A stretch of DNA of 64,000 nucleotides from Nocardioides sp. zg-1230 (GCF_013155335.1 NZ_JABJQZ010000001.1:310001-374000), one strand, 5' to 3'. Positions 1 to 10,771 are shown, numbered from the stretch's first letter. Numbers and translations: made by a program. The notes: generated from the letters alone by a model not told the origin.

Positions 1-399
1 GTCGAGCGGCTCTACGGCTGCTCCGGCTCCCTCAACGACGCGGGCCAGTACGTCTACTACGGGCGCGTCGCGGGCTGTGTGATCACCGGCAACGAGGACG
101 GCATCAAGCATTGCGCGATGAACCTGCTCTACAGCCTGCAGCACCTCGGCTACACCATCCCGCCCCAGGCCGATGCCGGCTGGATCGGGAGCGTCGGACC
201 GGGTCCGTCCTACCTCGACCCCGGGTCGGGCGGTCCGGAGAACGACTTCACCAACCGCAACACCACCTTCATGACCTACAACCTGATGCACCTCGCGGCC
301 TTGCTGCGCGACGCGGGAGGCGTTCCGGCGTACGGCAACAGGCGCAGCCAGTGGGACGCCGGCTGCGCCCCCGACCAACCCAACCCCGAGCACCGGTGA
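1..399 (+). CDS. flavodoxin / NADPH-dependent FMN reductase family protein, 3' part
   Basis: The frame is open from the first base, so the start lies outside the window and only the last 132 residues are visible. The segment GNEDGIKHCAMNLLYSL followed by a Gly/Pro-rich stretch around PGPSYLDPGSGG and the helix TFMTYNLMHLAALLRD is the usual C-terminal half of the flavodoxin-like NAD(P)H-dependent oxidoreductases. These bind FMN in a Rossmann-like fold in the cytoplasm and reduce flavins or quinones. The stop codon lies 22 nt before the next gene on the same strand, so both may be one transcript. The substrate cannot be told from this part. Confidence 0.7.
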   Translation, partial: VERLYGCSGSLNDAGQYVYYGRVAGCVITGNEDGIKHCAMNLLYSLQHLGYTIPPQADAGWIGSVGPGPSYLDPGSGGPENDFTNRNTTFMTYNLMHLAALLRDAGGVPAYGNRRSQWDAGCAPDQPNPEHR

Positions 400-421
400 A
401 CCAGGCCGGGAAGGACAACAC

Positions 422-1390
422 GTGACGATGCACGCCAGCCCGCACCAGCCCTGGCCGCGGCTGCGGGTCGACGACTGGACCGAGACCCGCGACACGGTGC
501 ACATGTGGACCCAGGTCGTCGGCAAGATCCGGCTCTCGCAGGCCCCGCTGCTCAACCACTGGTGGCAGGTCACGCTCTACGTCAGCCCGCGCGGCCTGAC
601 GACCGGCGCGATCCCCCACCGCGGCGGGCTCGTCGACCTCGAGCTCGACTTCGTCGAGCACCGGCTCAGGATCCGCAGCAGCGACGGCGGCGAGCGGCTG
701 GTCGCCCTGACGTCGCGGCCGGTGGCCGAGTTCTACCGCGAGACCATGGCGGCGCTCCGGGGGCTGGGCATCGAGGCGACGATCGACCCCCGGCCCAACG
801 AGGTGGACCCGGCGATCCCGTTCGCCGAGGACCACGAGCACGGCACCTACGACCCCGAGGCGGCGCAGCTCTTCTGGCGGCAGCTCGTGCAGGCCGACCG
901 CGCGTTGGGTGAGTTCCGCTCGCACTTCGTCGGCAAGGTCAGCCCCGTCCACTTCTTCTGGGGCGCCATGGACCTGGCGTGCACCCGCTTCTCCGGGCGC
1001 GAGGCGCCGAAGCACCCCGGCGGCGCGCCCAACTGTGGCGACTGGGTGATGGTCGAGGGCTACTCCCGGGAGCTGAGCAGTGCGGGGTTCTGGCCCGGCG
1101 GCGGCGAGGAGGGCGCGTTCTACGCCTACGCCTACCCCGAGCCCGACGGCTTCGCCGACGAGCCGGTGGGCCCGGACGGGGCGTACTACAGCGTCGAGAA
1201 CGGGCAGTTCCTGCTGCCGTACGAGGCCGTGGCCGACGCCGAGGACCCGGACAGCGCCGTGGCCGAGTTCCTGCACACCACCTACCGGGCCGCCGCCGAC
1301 CTCGGTGGCTGGGACCGGAAGGCCCTGGAGGACGACCCCTCGCGCTGGCCCCAGCACCGCGTCGGCGGCATCAGCCCACGCGGGACGTGA
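422..1390 (+). CDS. DUF5996 family protein
   Basis: This is a 322-residue soluble protein with no signal peptide or membrane segment. WPRLRVDDWTETRDTVHMW at the N terminus and NHWWQVTLYVSPRGLTTGAIP resemble the DUF5996 family, whose members have no known activity. The GTG at 422 is preferred because AAGGA at 411-415 sits 6 nt upstream; an ATG two codons later would be 12 nt away. The gene follows the flavodoxin-like gene closely. Its last 20 bases overlap the 3' end of the convergent MFS gene. No function is proposed. Confidence 0.75.
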   Translation: MTMHASPHQPWPRLRVDDWTETRDTVHMWTQVVGKIRLSQAPLLNHWWQVTLYVSPRGLTTGAIPHRGGLVDLELDFVEHRLRIRSSDGGERLVALTSRPVAEFYRETMAALRGLGIEATIDPRPNEVDPAIPFAEDHEHGTYDPEAAQLFWRQLVQADRALGEFRSHFVGKVSPVHFFWGAMDLACTRFSGREAPKHPGGAPNCGDWVMVEGYSRELSSAGFWPGGGEEGAFYAYAYPEPDGFADEPVGPDGAYYSVENGQFLLPYEAVADAEDPDSAVAEFLHTTYRAAADLGGWDRKALEDDPSRWPQHRVGGISPRGT

Positions 1391-2609
1391 GCCCGGTCTC
1401 GGAGTCCTCGACGTACCGCGGCCGGCAGGCGAACCAGCCGGCGACCACGCCGGGCACCGCGGTCGCGGCGAGGACGACGAGCGGCGTGGTCCACGACCCG
1501 GTCGCCTCGCGCAGCAGCCCCAGCCCGACCGGTCCGACGGCCGCCAGGCCGTAGCCGATGCCCTGGACGAAGCCCGACACGGTCGAGGCGACCTGCGGGC
1601 TCCGGGTGCGGTGGTTGATGAGCGTCATGCAGAGCGGGAACGTGCTGACCCCGATGCCCAGGGCGCAGACCCACAGGACGGTGCCCTCGAGCGGCGCGAC
1701 GGCCAGCCCCGCGTAGCCGGCGACCAGCACCACCGAGCACGCGACCACGACCACGAAGGGGTTCGCCAGGCGCGTGGCCACGTGCGGGACCACCAGGGCC
1801 GCGAGGACTCCCCAGACGGAGTACAGGCCGACCATGGAGCCACCGAACGACGCACTGGCGCCCGCATCGGTCAGCACGGCCGGCACCCACGTGATGATGC
1901 TGTAGTTGGACAGCGACATCATCGCGAACAGGCCCAGCAGCCCCCAGACGGTCGACGACCGGGCGACCCTCGGCCGGGCGGCGGGCGACCCGGCCGGGAC
2001 GGGCGCGTGGTGATCGGCCGGCAGCCGGACGGCGAGCGCGAACCACACCGCGGCGGCGACCGCCGCCGGTACGGCCCAGATGCCCACCGACCATCGCCAC
2101 GACGCGGCCTCCGCCACCGGCACGGCCAGGAGCGGGGCGACGAACTGACCCGTCTGCATCAGCAGGAGGTAGGCCGACGTCCACGTGGCGATGCGGTCGG
2201 CGAACCACACCTTGACCAGCGGCACGATCACGACGTTGGCGGCGCCGATGCCGGCCAGCGCCAGCACGGTCGACGCCACGAGCACGGCGGGCGTCGGTGA
2301 GAACGCCCGGAGCACGATGGCCATCGCCGAGAGCCCCAGCGCGGCGGTCGCGGTGCGCTCCAGGCCGAACCGTCTGGTCACGACGGGGGCGAAGAAGCCG
2401 AAGACGCCGAACGTCGCCGCCGGCACGGTGCCCAGCAGGCCGGCGAGCGCCAGCCCGAACCCCAGGTCGTCGCCGATGATCTCGAGCAACGGGGTGAAGC
2501 CGGTGACCGCCGTGCGCAGGTTGAGGGCGGTCAGCGCGAGGGCGAGCCCGGCCCACGCGAGCAGGCGACGATCGACGACCGGGACACTGGGCGGCAGCAG
2601 GGTGGTCAC
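1371..2609 (-). CDS. MFS transporter, CynX/NimT-like
   Basis: This 412-residue protein has about twelve hydrophobic helices and the pattern of CynX/NimT (cyanate, 2-nitroimidazole) major facilitator proteins. The first helix region AGLALALTALNLRTAVTGFTPLL and the following short loop are typical of that subgroup. The open frame extends further upstream, but the N-terminal extension is Arg/Pro-rich shadow sequence; GTG at 2609 places the first helix normally. It is transcribed divergently from a GntR/FadR regulator only 38 bp away, with a palindrome between them, so that regulator probably controls it. The substrate is unknown. Confidence 0.85.
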   Translation of the reverse strand: MTTLLPPSVPVVDRRLLAWAGLALALTALNLRTAVTGFTPLLEIIGDDLGFGLALAGLLGTVPAATFGVFGFFAPVVTRRFGLERTATAALGLSAMAIVLRAFSPTPAVLVASTVLALAGIGAANVVIVPLVKVWFADRIATWTSAYLLLMQTGQFVAPLLAVPVAEAASWRWSVGIWAVPAAVAAAVWFALAVRLPADHHAPVPAGSPAARPRVARSSTVWGLLGLFAMMSLSNYSIITWVPAVLTDAGASASFGGSMVGLYSVWGVLAALVVPHVATRLANPFVVVVACSVVLVAGYAGLAVAPLEGTVLWVCALGIGVSTFPLCMTLINHRTRSPQVASTVSGFVQGIGYGLAAVGPVGLGLLREATGSWTTPLVVLAATAVPGVVAGWFACRPRYVEDSETGLTSRVG

Positions 2610-2631
2610 ACGGGCTCCACGGGATCGATGA

Positions 2632-2644
2632 ATGATGGGATCAT
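2632..2644. promoter_or_regulatory. candidate GntR operator between divergent MFS and regulator genes
   Basis: The sequence is ATGAT-GGG-ATCAT, a perfect 5-bp inverted repeat, and the word GATGAATGAT occurs on both sides of it (near 2627 and 2646). It lies 3 bp before the regulator start, where binding would block both promoters. The link to this GntR protein is inferred from position only. Confidence 0.5.
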
Positions 2645-2647
2645 GGG

Positions 2648-3328
2648 ATGAATGATCGGCAGTCTGGCACAGCGGGTCCAGTGCGTCGAGTGGGGCTGAT
2701 CGACCAGGTCGCCGCGCTGTTCCAGGACGAGATCGCGTCGGGGCGCTGGCCCGTCGGCGAGCGGATCCCCGTCGAGGCCGAGCTGGCGACGGCGTTCGGG
2801 GTGGGTCGCAACACCGTCCGCGAAGCACTGCAGTCGCTCGTGCACGCCGGCCTGCTCAGCCGCGAGCAGGGGCGGGGCACCTTCGTCATCTCGAGCTCGG
2901 AGCTCAGCGGCTCGCTGTCACGCCAGCTGGCCGGCGGGAGCCGTCTGCACTACCTCGAGCTGCGCCTGGCGCTCGACAGCACCGCCGCCTCGCTCGCCGC
3001 GCAACGTCGTACCGACACCGACGTCGAGCAGCTGCGGCGGCTGCGCGACGAGCGCGAGGCGAGCTGGGCCACGGACGACCCCGACGCGCGGGCGGGCGCG
3101 GACCTCGCGCTCCACCGCGCGATCGTGGCCGCGACGCACAACCCGCTCTACGTGCAGCTCTACTCGAGCATGACCGACGTCTTCGCCAGCCACATGCGCG
3201 ACGAGGAGTCAGGCGACGACGACGCCGCGCACCGCCTGCACCACGACCTGGTCGAGGCCATCGCGCAGGGCGACGCCGGGCGGGCGACCGGGCTCGTGGC
3301 GTCCATCTTCGAGCCCTTCATGCGCTGA
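2648..3328 (+). CDS. FadR/GntR-family transcriptional regulator with FCD domain
   Basis: This is a 226-residue DNA-binding protein. Residues 15-75 form the winged helix-turn-helix, with the hallmark GERIPVEAELATAFGVGRNT and VREALQSLVHAGLL. Residues 95-225 form an alpha-helical FCD ligand domain whose metal or ligand positions include the His of ALHRAIVAATHN and the His pair of HRLHHDLVEAI. FadR-type regulators usually bind a small organic acid and release DNA. The gene is divergent from a CynX-like transporter, which is the likely target, and it may also repress itself through the palindrome just upstream. Confidence 0.9.
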   Translation: MNDRQSGTAGPVRRVGLIDQVAALFQDEIASGRWPVGERIPVEAELATAFGVGRNTVREALQSLVHAGLLSREQGRGTFVISSSELSGSLSRQLAGGSRLHYLELRLALDSTAASLAAQRRTDTDVEQLRRLRDEREASWATDDPDARAGADLALHRAIVAATHNPLYVQLYSSMTDVFASHMRDEESGDDDAAHRLHHDLVEAIAQGDAGRATGLVASIFEPFMR

Positions 3329-3329
3329 C

Positions 3330-3347
3330 CCCGGCCGTCAGGCCGGG
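3330..3347. terminator. short GC hairpin between convergent genes
   Basis: CCCGGCC (3330-3336) pairs with GGCCGGG (3341-3347) across a GTCA loop. It sits directly between the GntR stop and the stop of the facing oxidoreductase, which it overlaps. There is no T-tract, so a bidirectional terminator role is likely but not certain. Confidence 0.5.
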
Positions 3348-4525
3348 AGGGTCTCGAACCCCATCCCGGCCTTCTGCAGGCGGGTCAGCAGCGCGTCGCC
3401 CATCGCCTGGGCCGGGGTGACCTGGCCGGCGGTGGCAGGGTTGTCGTCCAGCGCCAGGCACAGCGCGGCCTCGGAGAGCATCATGGCGGTCTCGGTGTAG
3501 CCCGGGTCGCCGCCGGAGACCCGGGTGTGCACGGTCTGCCCACCCGCCTCACCGACGAAGTCGACGGTGAACCACGACTTCTCCCGCTTCGCCGCGTCCG
3601 GGCCCGACCCCTGCGGCACCCTCGACGTGATGAGCTCCCGCAGCGGCTTCACCTGCGCGGCGAGCGTCAGCGCGCCGACCCCCGCGGCACCGCCGGCGGC
3701 GTAGAGCAGCGTCTTGGTGCCCGCCCAGTGGGAGTAGCGGAACTCCGGGCCGTACGACGCCAGCGCGGCGCCGCTGCGCGCCACGATGATCCCGTCGATG
3801 GTCGGCAGCGGGAGCAGCCAGTAGCCGAGCACCGGGTCGCGGTGGGGCGTGCCGCGCACCGCGCGTGACGACCGGCCCTCGGGTCGCCCCTCGGCGCGCC
3901 GACGGGCGGCGTACGTCGACCGCATCTGCTTCGCCCGGGCGAACTGCTCCATCGCCGAGCGGAAGGTGCCGCCGGAGAAGGCGCCGCCGGACCGGACGAC
4001 GCCGCGCAGCGTGATCGGCTCGTCGGACGGCAGCTGCTGCACGGTGTAGTAGGCGCCCAGGTCGTGCGGGATCGAGTCGAAGCCGCAGGCGTGCACCAGG
4101 CGGGCGCCGGTGCGCAGCGCGGTCTGGTGGTGCTCGAGGAACATCCGGTCCACGAACTCCGGTTCGCCGGTGAGGTCGAGGTAGTCGGTGCCGGCCTCGG
4201 CGCACGCCGCGACGAGGGGGCCGCCGTTCTCGAGGTAGGGCCCGATCGTGGTGGCGACCACACGGGCGCGGCGCGCGATGTCGGACAGCGCCGCGGCGTC
4301 GGTCGAGTCGGCGACCAGCACCTCGACGTCGTCCGCGCCCTGCTCGGCGAGCCGGCGGCGTACGGCCTCGAGCTTGTCGGCGTTGCGACCCGCGATCGCC
4401 CAGCGCAGGCCGGCCGGCGCGGCGGTGGCGAGGTAGTTCGCGGTCAGGCCGCCGGTGAACCCGGTGGCGCCGAAGAGGACGAGGTCGAGGTCGCGGTCGG
4501 GGCTGTCGGCGCGGCGGTCGCTCAT
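3338..4525 (-). CDS. saccharopine dehydrogenase-like / trans-acting enoyl reductase family protein
   Basis: This 395-residue protein begins with a Rossmann NAD(P)-binding site, LVLFGATGFTGGLTANYLA (residues 15-33), and continues with the pattern of the saccharopine-dehydrogenase-like trans-acting enoyl reductases known from mycobacterial lipid synthesis. NGGPLVAACAEAGTDYLDLTGE is characteristic of the family. It has no clear signal peptide. Family members reduce C=C bonds in lipid or polyketide intermediates, but no lipid genes lie nearby, so the substrate here is unknown. It is divergent from the secreted beta-propeller gene. Confidence 0.8.
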   Translation of the reverse strand: MSDRRADSPDRDLDLVLFGATGFTGGLTANYLATAAPAGLRWAIAGRNADKLEAVRRRLAEQGADDVEVLVADSTDAAALSDIARRARVVATTIGPYLENGGPLVAACAEAGTDYLDLTGEPEFVDRMFLEHHQTALRTGARLVHACGFDSIPHDLGAYYTVQQLPSDEPITLRGVVRSGGAFSGGTFRSAMEQFARAKQMRSTYAARRRAEGRPEGRSSRAVRGTPHRDPVLGYWLLPLPTIDGIIVARSGAALASYGPEFRYSHWAGTKTLLYAAGGAAGVGALTLAAQVKPLRELITSRVPQGSGPDAAKREKSWFTVDFVGEAGGQTVHTRVSGGDPGYTETAMMLSEAALCLALDDNPATAGQVTPAQAMGDALLTRLQKAGMGFETLPA

Positions 4526-4587
4526 CGCGCCATCGTGCCACCCCTGTCAGATGGGAACCACGCCCGCCGTGGGCCCGTCCCACCGCC

Positions 4588-6459
4588 ATGCCCACCCGAA
4601 CGCGCGCACGAAGCCTCGTCACCGGTGCCACGGTCGTCACCAGCCTGGCCGCAGCCGTCGGCATCGGCTACGTCCTGGGCGACGAGCCCGACGGAGGACG
4701 CCCGCCCGCCGACCCTCCGATCGTGCTGGCCAACGCCGACCTCACGACCGTCTCGAGCTGCGAGGAGCTCCTCGACTCCTACGTCGACCGGGCGCTGGAG
4801 GCCGTCGGCCCCTACGGCTGGGGCGGCCCGGTCGTCTACGACGTGATGACCAGCGCCGACGCCGGCGCCGCCGCGCCCTCCTCCGAGGCCATGCAGTCGG
4901 GCGTGGCGACCTCGCGCAGCACCAGCAACGAGTCGGGCACCAACGTGCAGGAGGTCGGCGTCGACGAGGCCGACGTCGTCAAGGTCTCCGGCAGCCTCCT
5001 GCTGCGGCTGCGCGACGGCGAGCTGCTGGCGTACGACGTCGCCGGCGACGAGCCGCGGCTGCTGTCCTCGACCCTGCTCGACGACGCCCGCGGAAGCAGC
5101 GGCTGGGTGGGCGACCCCGGCGGCGAGATGGTCCTCGTCGACGGGCGCGCGGTGGTCCTCGGCACCTCGACGGACGGACGGTCCACGACCATCACCACCG
5201 TCGACCTCGCCGACCCCACCTCCCCCACCGTCGTCGACGCGACCACCGTCGCCGGCCGGGCGTCGGCGGTGCGGCTGCACGACGACGTGGTGCGCGTCGT
5301 GCTCCAGAACGGCCTGCCCGAGCTCGACTTCGCCGCCCCCGACGGGACGCTGGGCGAGCTCCGGGCGCGGCTGCGCAATCGCGCGCTCGTGCGCGACACC
5401 ACCTTGGCCGACTGGCTACCCACGGTCGACGGAGCCCCGCTCGTCGACTGCGCGGACGTCGCGGTCCCCGAGGACGAGGTCGCGCTGGGCACGACCACCC
5501 TCCTGGCCTTCGACCCGGCCGAGCCCACTGCGCGCACGACGACGGCCGTCGCCACCGACTCCGCCATCTCCTACTTCTCGACCGACCGCTTCTACCTCGC
5601 CGCGTCCGCACCGCCGTGGGGCTGGGTCGACTGCATGGGCTGCCGCCCGACCAGCGTCCCGCCCGTCCTCGGGGGCTCCACGCCGCTGTTCGCGTTCGCC
5701 CTCGACGGGACGCGTGCGACGTACGTCGCCTCGGGCGAGGTGGAGGGCACGATCGCCGACCGCTGGTCGATGGACGCCGTGGGCGGGTCCCTGCGCGTCG
5801 CGGTCGGCCCGAGCAGCGAGACCGGCAACTTCAACTCGGTGCTGACCCTGCGCGAGGAGGGCTCCGAGCTCGTCGAGGCCGGGCGCGTGGACCAGCTCGG
5901 CGTGGGCGAGGAGATCAAGTCGGTGCGGTGGTTCGACGACCTCGCGATCGTCGTCACGTTCCGCCAGACCGACCCGCTCTACGCGATCGACCTCACCGAC
6001 CCCGCGGCCCCGCGGCTGCTCGGCGAGCTGAAGATCCCCGGCTTCTCCGAGTACCTCCACCCGCTCGGCGAGCAGCGCCTGATCGGGATGGGCCAGGACG
6101 CCTCGCTGCAGGGCGTCACCCGCGGCGCGCAGGCGGCGCTCTTCGACGTCACCGACCTCACCGACCCGCGCCAGCTCGACGTCGTCCGCTACGACGAGGG
6201 CACCCAGGCCGGGGCGGCCACCGACCCACGGCAGTTCACCTGGCTGCCCGAGCAGCGCACCGTGCTGACCGTCGTGAGCCAGGGCTGGACCGGCACCACC
6301 GGGTGGGTCTCGGTGCTCTCCCTCGCGGACGGGTCGATGGGCAACCGCATGGTCGAGGTCGAGCACGGCACCGACGTCGCCGACGTACGCCTCGTGCCCC
6401 TCGCCTCCGGCAAGGTCGCGCTGGTGACGGGTGAGGACGTGTCCTTCTTCGCCCTCTGA
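4588..6459 (+). CDS. secreted beta-propeller domain protein
   Basis: This 623-residue protein has an N-terminal hydrophobic segment (about residues 12-28) and a mature part rich in short repeats such as VRLHDDVVRVVLQNG and LAIVVTFRQTDPLYAIDLTDP. It matches the secreted proteins with a C-terminal beta-propeller (Beta_propel family). The region ESGTNVQEVGVDEADVVK is a strongly conserved family signature. It probably acts at the cell surface or outside the membrane; the biochemical role of the family is not known. ATG 4588 lies 62 bp from the divergent oxidoreductase start. Confidence 0.85.
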   Translation: MPTRTRARSLVTGATVVTSLAAAVGIGYVLGDEPDGGRPPADPPIVLANADLTTVSSCEELLDSYVDRALEAVGPYGWGGPVVYDVMTSADAGAAAPSSEAMQSGVATSRSTSNESGTNVQEVGVDEADVVKVSGSLLLRLRDGELLAYDVAGDEPRLLSSTLLDDARGSSGWVGDPGGEMVLVDGRAVVLGTSTDGRSTTITTVDLADPTSPTVVDATTVAGRASAVRLHDDVVRVVLQNGLPELDFAAPDGTLGELRARLRNRALVRDTTLADWLPTVDGAPLVDCADVAVPEDEVALGTTTLLAFDPAEPTARTTTAVATDSAISYFSTDRFYLAASAPPWGWVDCMGCRPTSVPPVLGGSTPLFAFALDGTRATYVASGEVEGTIADRWSMDAVGGSLRVAVGPSSETGNFNSVLTLREEGSELVEAGRVDQLGVGEEIKSVRWFDDLAIVVTFRQTDPLYAIDLTDPAAPRLLGELKIPGFSEYLHPLGEQRLIGMGQDASLQGVTRGAQAALFDVTDLTDPRQLDVVRYDEGTQAGAATDPRQFTWLPEQRTVLTVVSQGWTGTTGWVSVLSLADGSMGNRMVEVEHGTDVADVRLVPLASGKVALVTGEDVSFFAL

Positions 6460-6477
6460 CCAGCCGCCGTTGCGACG

Positions 6478-6483
6478 TATTCT
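6478..6483 (+). promoter_or_regulatory. -10 box TATTCT of a probable leaderless transcript
   Basis: TATTCT ends 7 nt before the ATG at 6491, so transcription would start at or next to the start codon. No Shine-Dalgarno sequence is present. Confidence 0.55.
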
Positions 6484-6490
6484 CGTCGCC

Positions 6491-6757
6491 ATGTGCCGCA
6501 ACATCCGCCCGCTCAACAACTTCGAGCCGCCCGCGACGCGCGACGAGGTCACGGCGGCCGCCCTGCAGTACGTGCGCAAGGTGGCCGGCACGACGAAGCC
6601 CTCGCAGGCCAACGAGGACGCCTTCTACGCCGCGGTGAAGGAGATCGCCCACATCACCGAGCACCTGCTCGACGACCTGGTCACCACGGCCCCGCCGAAG
6701 AACCGTGAGGTCGAGGCCGCGAAGGCCCGGGCCCGCGCCCAGGCGCGCTACGCGTGA
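6491..6757 (+). CDS. DUF2277 domain-containing protein
   Basis: This is an 88-residue protein. The start MCRNIRPLNNFEPPAT and the body EVTAAALQYVRKVAGTTKPS...ITEHLLDDL match the DUF2277 family over its full length. The ATG at 6491 was chosen because family members start with MCRNI and because a -10 box lies 7 nt upstream. The stop overlaps the start of the Sir2 gene by 4 bp, so the two are translationally coupled. The function of the family is unknown. Confidence 0.9.
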   Translation: MCRNIRPLNNFEPPATRDEVTAAALQYVRKVAGTTKPSQANEDAFYAAVKEIAHITEHLLDDLVTTAPPKNREVEAAKARARAQARYA

Positions 6758-7578
6758 GCCTCGCCGCTCCCCTCCCGGCCGAGGACGAGGCCCTCGACCT
6801 GCTCGCCTCGCGCCCGCTGGTCGTGCTGACCGGGGCCGGGCTGTCCACCGACTCCGGCATCCCCGACTACCGCGGCCCCGGGTCCCGCGCGCGGGCGCCG
6901 ATGACCTACCAGGAGTTCGTCGCCACCCCGGAGGCGCAGCAGCGCTACTGGGCGCGCAGCCACCTCGGCTGGCAGCGGATGGGCCGCGCCGAGCCCAACG
7001 CCGGGCACCACGCGCTCGCCGGCCTCGACCCCGCGCTGCTGATCACGCAGAACGTCGACGGCCTCCACGCGTTCGCCGGGTCGCGGCGCCTGGTCGCGCT
7101 CCACGGCCGGGTCGCCGACGTCGTCTGCCTGACCTGTCGTACGACGTCCTCCCGCGCAGCGCTCGAGGCCGAGCTCGACGCCCTCAACCCCGGCTGGCTC
7201 GAGCGGCACGGCTGGGTCGAGTCGCGCCCCGACGGCGACGTCGACCTCGACGACACCCGCGACTTCGTGGTGCCGCGCTGCCCGTGCGGCGGACCGCTCA
7301 AGCCCGACGTGGTGTTCTTCGGGGAGAACGTGCCGCCCGACCGGGTGGCTCGCTGCTACGCCGCCGTCGAGGCGCTCGGCCACGACGGCGCGCTGCTGGT
7401 GGCCGGCTCGTCGCTGACGGTGATGAGCGGGCTGCGGTTCGTGAAGCGGGCGGCCCAGGGCGGGACGCCGATCGTGATCGTCAACCGCGGAGCGACCCGC
7501 GGCGACGCGCTGGCGTCGTACAAGCTCGAGGTGGGGTGCAGCGAGTTCCTGGGCGAGCTCGCCGCCCGGGTCGCCTGA
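6754..7578 (+). CDS. Sir2-family NAD-dependent protein deacylase
   Basis: This 274-residue sirtuin removes acyl groups from protein lysines using NAD+, giving O-acyl-ADP-ribose and nicotinamide. VVLTGAGLSTDSGIPDYRG (residues 23-41) binds NAD, TQNVDGLH (98-105) completes the pocket, and His117 of LHGR is the catalytic base. Two Cys pairs, VCLTC (125/128) and CPC (176/178), form the zinc site. The GTG start overlaps the preceding stop by 4 bp (GTGA). The two-residue spacing in the second Cys pair is shorter than in many sirtuins. A macrodomain gene that could use its product lies at 24508. Confidence 0.93.
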   Translation: MSLAAPLPAEDEALDLLASRPLVVLTGAGLSTDSGIPDYRGPGSRARAPMTYQEFVATPEAQQRYWARSHLGWQRMGRAEPNAGHHALAGLDPALLITQNVDGLHAFAGSRRLVALHGRVADVVCLTCRTTSSRAALEAELDALNPGWLERHGWVESRPDGDVDLDDTRDFVVPRCPCGGPLKPDVVFFGENVPPDRVARCYAAVEALGHDGALLVAGSSLTVMSGLRFVKRAAQGGTPIVIVNRGATRGDALASYKLEVGCSEFLGELAARVA

Positions 7579-7588
7579 CGGGGTGTCC

Positions 7589-8278
7589 CTAGCGGCGGAC
7601 GAAGATGTGCTCGGCCGCCTCGACCACGAGCTCGGCGGTCTCGCCGCCGGACCCGATGAGGATGCCCTCGTCGGTGCGGGCGATGGTCACGGTCTTGCCG
7701 GGGAGGGCGCCGACGCGTCGGAGCAGGCCCATCAGCTCCTCGTCCTTCTGCATCTCCTCGGAGATCCGCTTGACGTGGACCCGCTGGTCCGCAGGCGTGG
7801 CGGCACCGGAGAGGGGCTCGACGTTGTCCATGAAGTGCTCGCCGGCGACGTCGCCGAGCTCGTCGAGACCGGGGATCGGGTTGCCGTAGGGGGACTCGGT
7901 CGGGTGGTCGAGCAGCTCGAGCAGGCGGCGCTCGACGGTCTCCGACATCACGTGCTCCCAGCGGCACGCCTCGGCGTGGACGAGCTCCCAGTCGAGCCCG
8001 ATGACGTCGGTCAGCAGCCGCTCGGCCAGCCGGTGCTTGCGCATGACTCGGGTGGCGAGGAGCTGACCCTCCTCGGTGAGCTCGAGGTGGCGGTCGCCCT
8101 GCACGGTGAGCAGCCCGTCGCGCTCCATCCGGGCCACGGTCTGCGACACCGTCGGTCCGGACTGGTGCAGCCGCTCGGCGATGCGCGCGCGCAGCGGCAC
8201 GATGCCCTCCTCCACGAGCTCGTAGATCGTGCGGAGGTACATCTCGGTGGTGTCGATCAGGTCACTCACGGTGGTCAT
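7589..8278 (-). CDS. ideR: DtxR/IdeR-type iron-dependent repressor
   Basis: This 229-residue metalloregulator has an N-terminal winged helix (residues 5-65), a dimer and metal domain, and a C-terminal SH3-like domain ending at VEAAEHIFVRR. The ligands of DtxR are all present with a +3 offset: Met13, His82, Glu86, His101, Cys105, Glu108 and His109, the last four in HAEACRWEH. Cys at the DtxR-102 position points to iron rather than manganese. The ATG at 8278 gives the normal family length; the frame extends upstream without homology. No clear DtxR box was found between it and the divergent gene. Confidence 0.92.
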   Translation of the reverse strand: MTTVSDLIDTTEMYLRTIYELVEEGIVPLRARIAERLHQSGPTVSQTVARMERDGLLTVQGDRHLELTEEGQLLATRVMRKHRLAERLLTDVIGLDWELVHAEACRWEHVMSETVERRLLELLDHPTESPYGNPIPGLDELGDVAGEHFMDNVEPLSGAATPADQRVHVKRISEEMQKDEELMGLLRRVGALPGKTVTIARTDEGILIGSGGETAELVVEAAEHIFVRR

Positions 8279-8331
8279 TGTGTCCCATGCGGCAACTGCG
8301 ACCCGCATACGCGGCATGGCACAGTGAGCCG

Positions 8332-9126
8332 GTGACCGAGCTCATCGTGCCCCGACGCTTCTGCGGACCTCCCGACTCGGGCAACGGCGGCTGGACTGCC
8401 GGCGCGCTGGCGGCCCTCGACGATGCGGACGCGCCCGACGACCACTGCGACAGCTGGCCGGCGATCGAGGTGTCGCTGCGCCAGCCGCCGCCGCTCGACA
8501 CCCCGCTCGAGGTGACGACGGAGGACGGCGTCACCACCGCGTCGTACGACGGCGCGCCGGTCGCCACCGCGCACCGCGCGCCCCGGGCGCTCGCCGAGGT
8601 CGACCCGGTCGACGCAGCGGCCGCCGCGGCGGCGACGTCGTCCTACCCGGGCCACACCTTCCACCCCTTCCCCACCTGCTTCGCGTGCGGCACGGCGCGC
8701 GAGGAGGGCGATGGGCTGCGGATCTTCCCCGGCGCGGTCGGCGAGCGAGCCGCCGGTCACCGCATCGCGGCCCCGTGGACGCCCCACCCGAGCCTGCACG
8801 AGGACTGGCACACCTACGCCGACGAGCACCCCCGCGCCTCGGTCGCCGCGACGTGGGCGGCACTCGACTGCATCGGCGGCTGGGCGGGCGACCTGACCGA
8901 GCGGCTCATGGTGCTCGGCCGGATGACGGCGCGCATCGACGCCCTGCCGGTCGTCGGGGAGCCGCACGTGGTCGTCGGCGAGGGTCGCGGGCAGGACGGC
9001 CGCAAGACCTTCACCGCCTCGACGCTGTACGACGCCGACGGCCGCGTCGTGGCCACCGCCGAGCACACCTGGATCGCGGTCGACCCGGCGATGTTCGGTG
9101 GGCGGACTCCCACCGCTCGCGATTGA
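8332..9126 (+). CDS. hotdog-fold thioesterase-like protein
   Basis: This is a 264-residue soluble protein. FCGPPDSGNGGWTAGALAAL at the N terminus and HPFPTCFACGTAREEGDGLRIFPG in the middle are the recurring elements of actinobacterial double-hotdog proteins related to acyl-CoA thioesterases. The catalytic residues are not obvious, so hydrolysis of acyl-CoA is a family-level guess. GTG at 8332 was chosen because CACAGT (8320-8325) lies 6 nt upstream as a possible -10 box. It is divergent from ideR and upstream of the GH13 gene. Confidence 0.65.
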   Translation: MTELIVPRRFCGPPDSGNGGWTAGALAALDDADAPDDHCDSWPAIEVSLRQPPPLDTPLEVTTEDGVTTASYDGAPVATAHRAPRALAEVDPVDAAAAAAATSSYPGHTFHPFPTCFACGTAREEGDGLRIFPGAVGERAAGHRIAAPWTPHPSLHEDWHTYADEHPRASVAATWAALDCIGGWAGDLTERLMVLGRMTARIDALPVVGEPHVVVGEGRGQDGRKTFTASTLYDADGRVVATAEHTWIAVDPAMFGGRTPTARD

Positions 9127-9159
9127 CCCGACGGGGAGGCGGTTTGAGAGGATAGGGCC

Positions 9160-10764
<1,605 letters not shown>

Positions 10765-10771
10765 CCCTCGA

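Noticed and set aside
8279..8331. DtxR/IdeR iron box in the ideR upstream gap
   Set aside because: No sequence close to the TTAGGTTAGSCTAACCTAA palindrome was found in the 53-bp gap.
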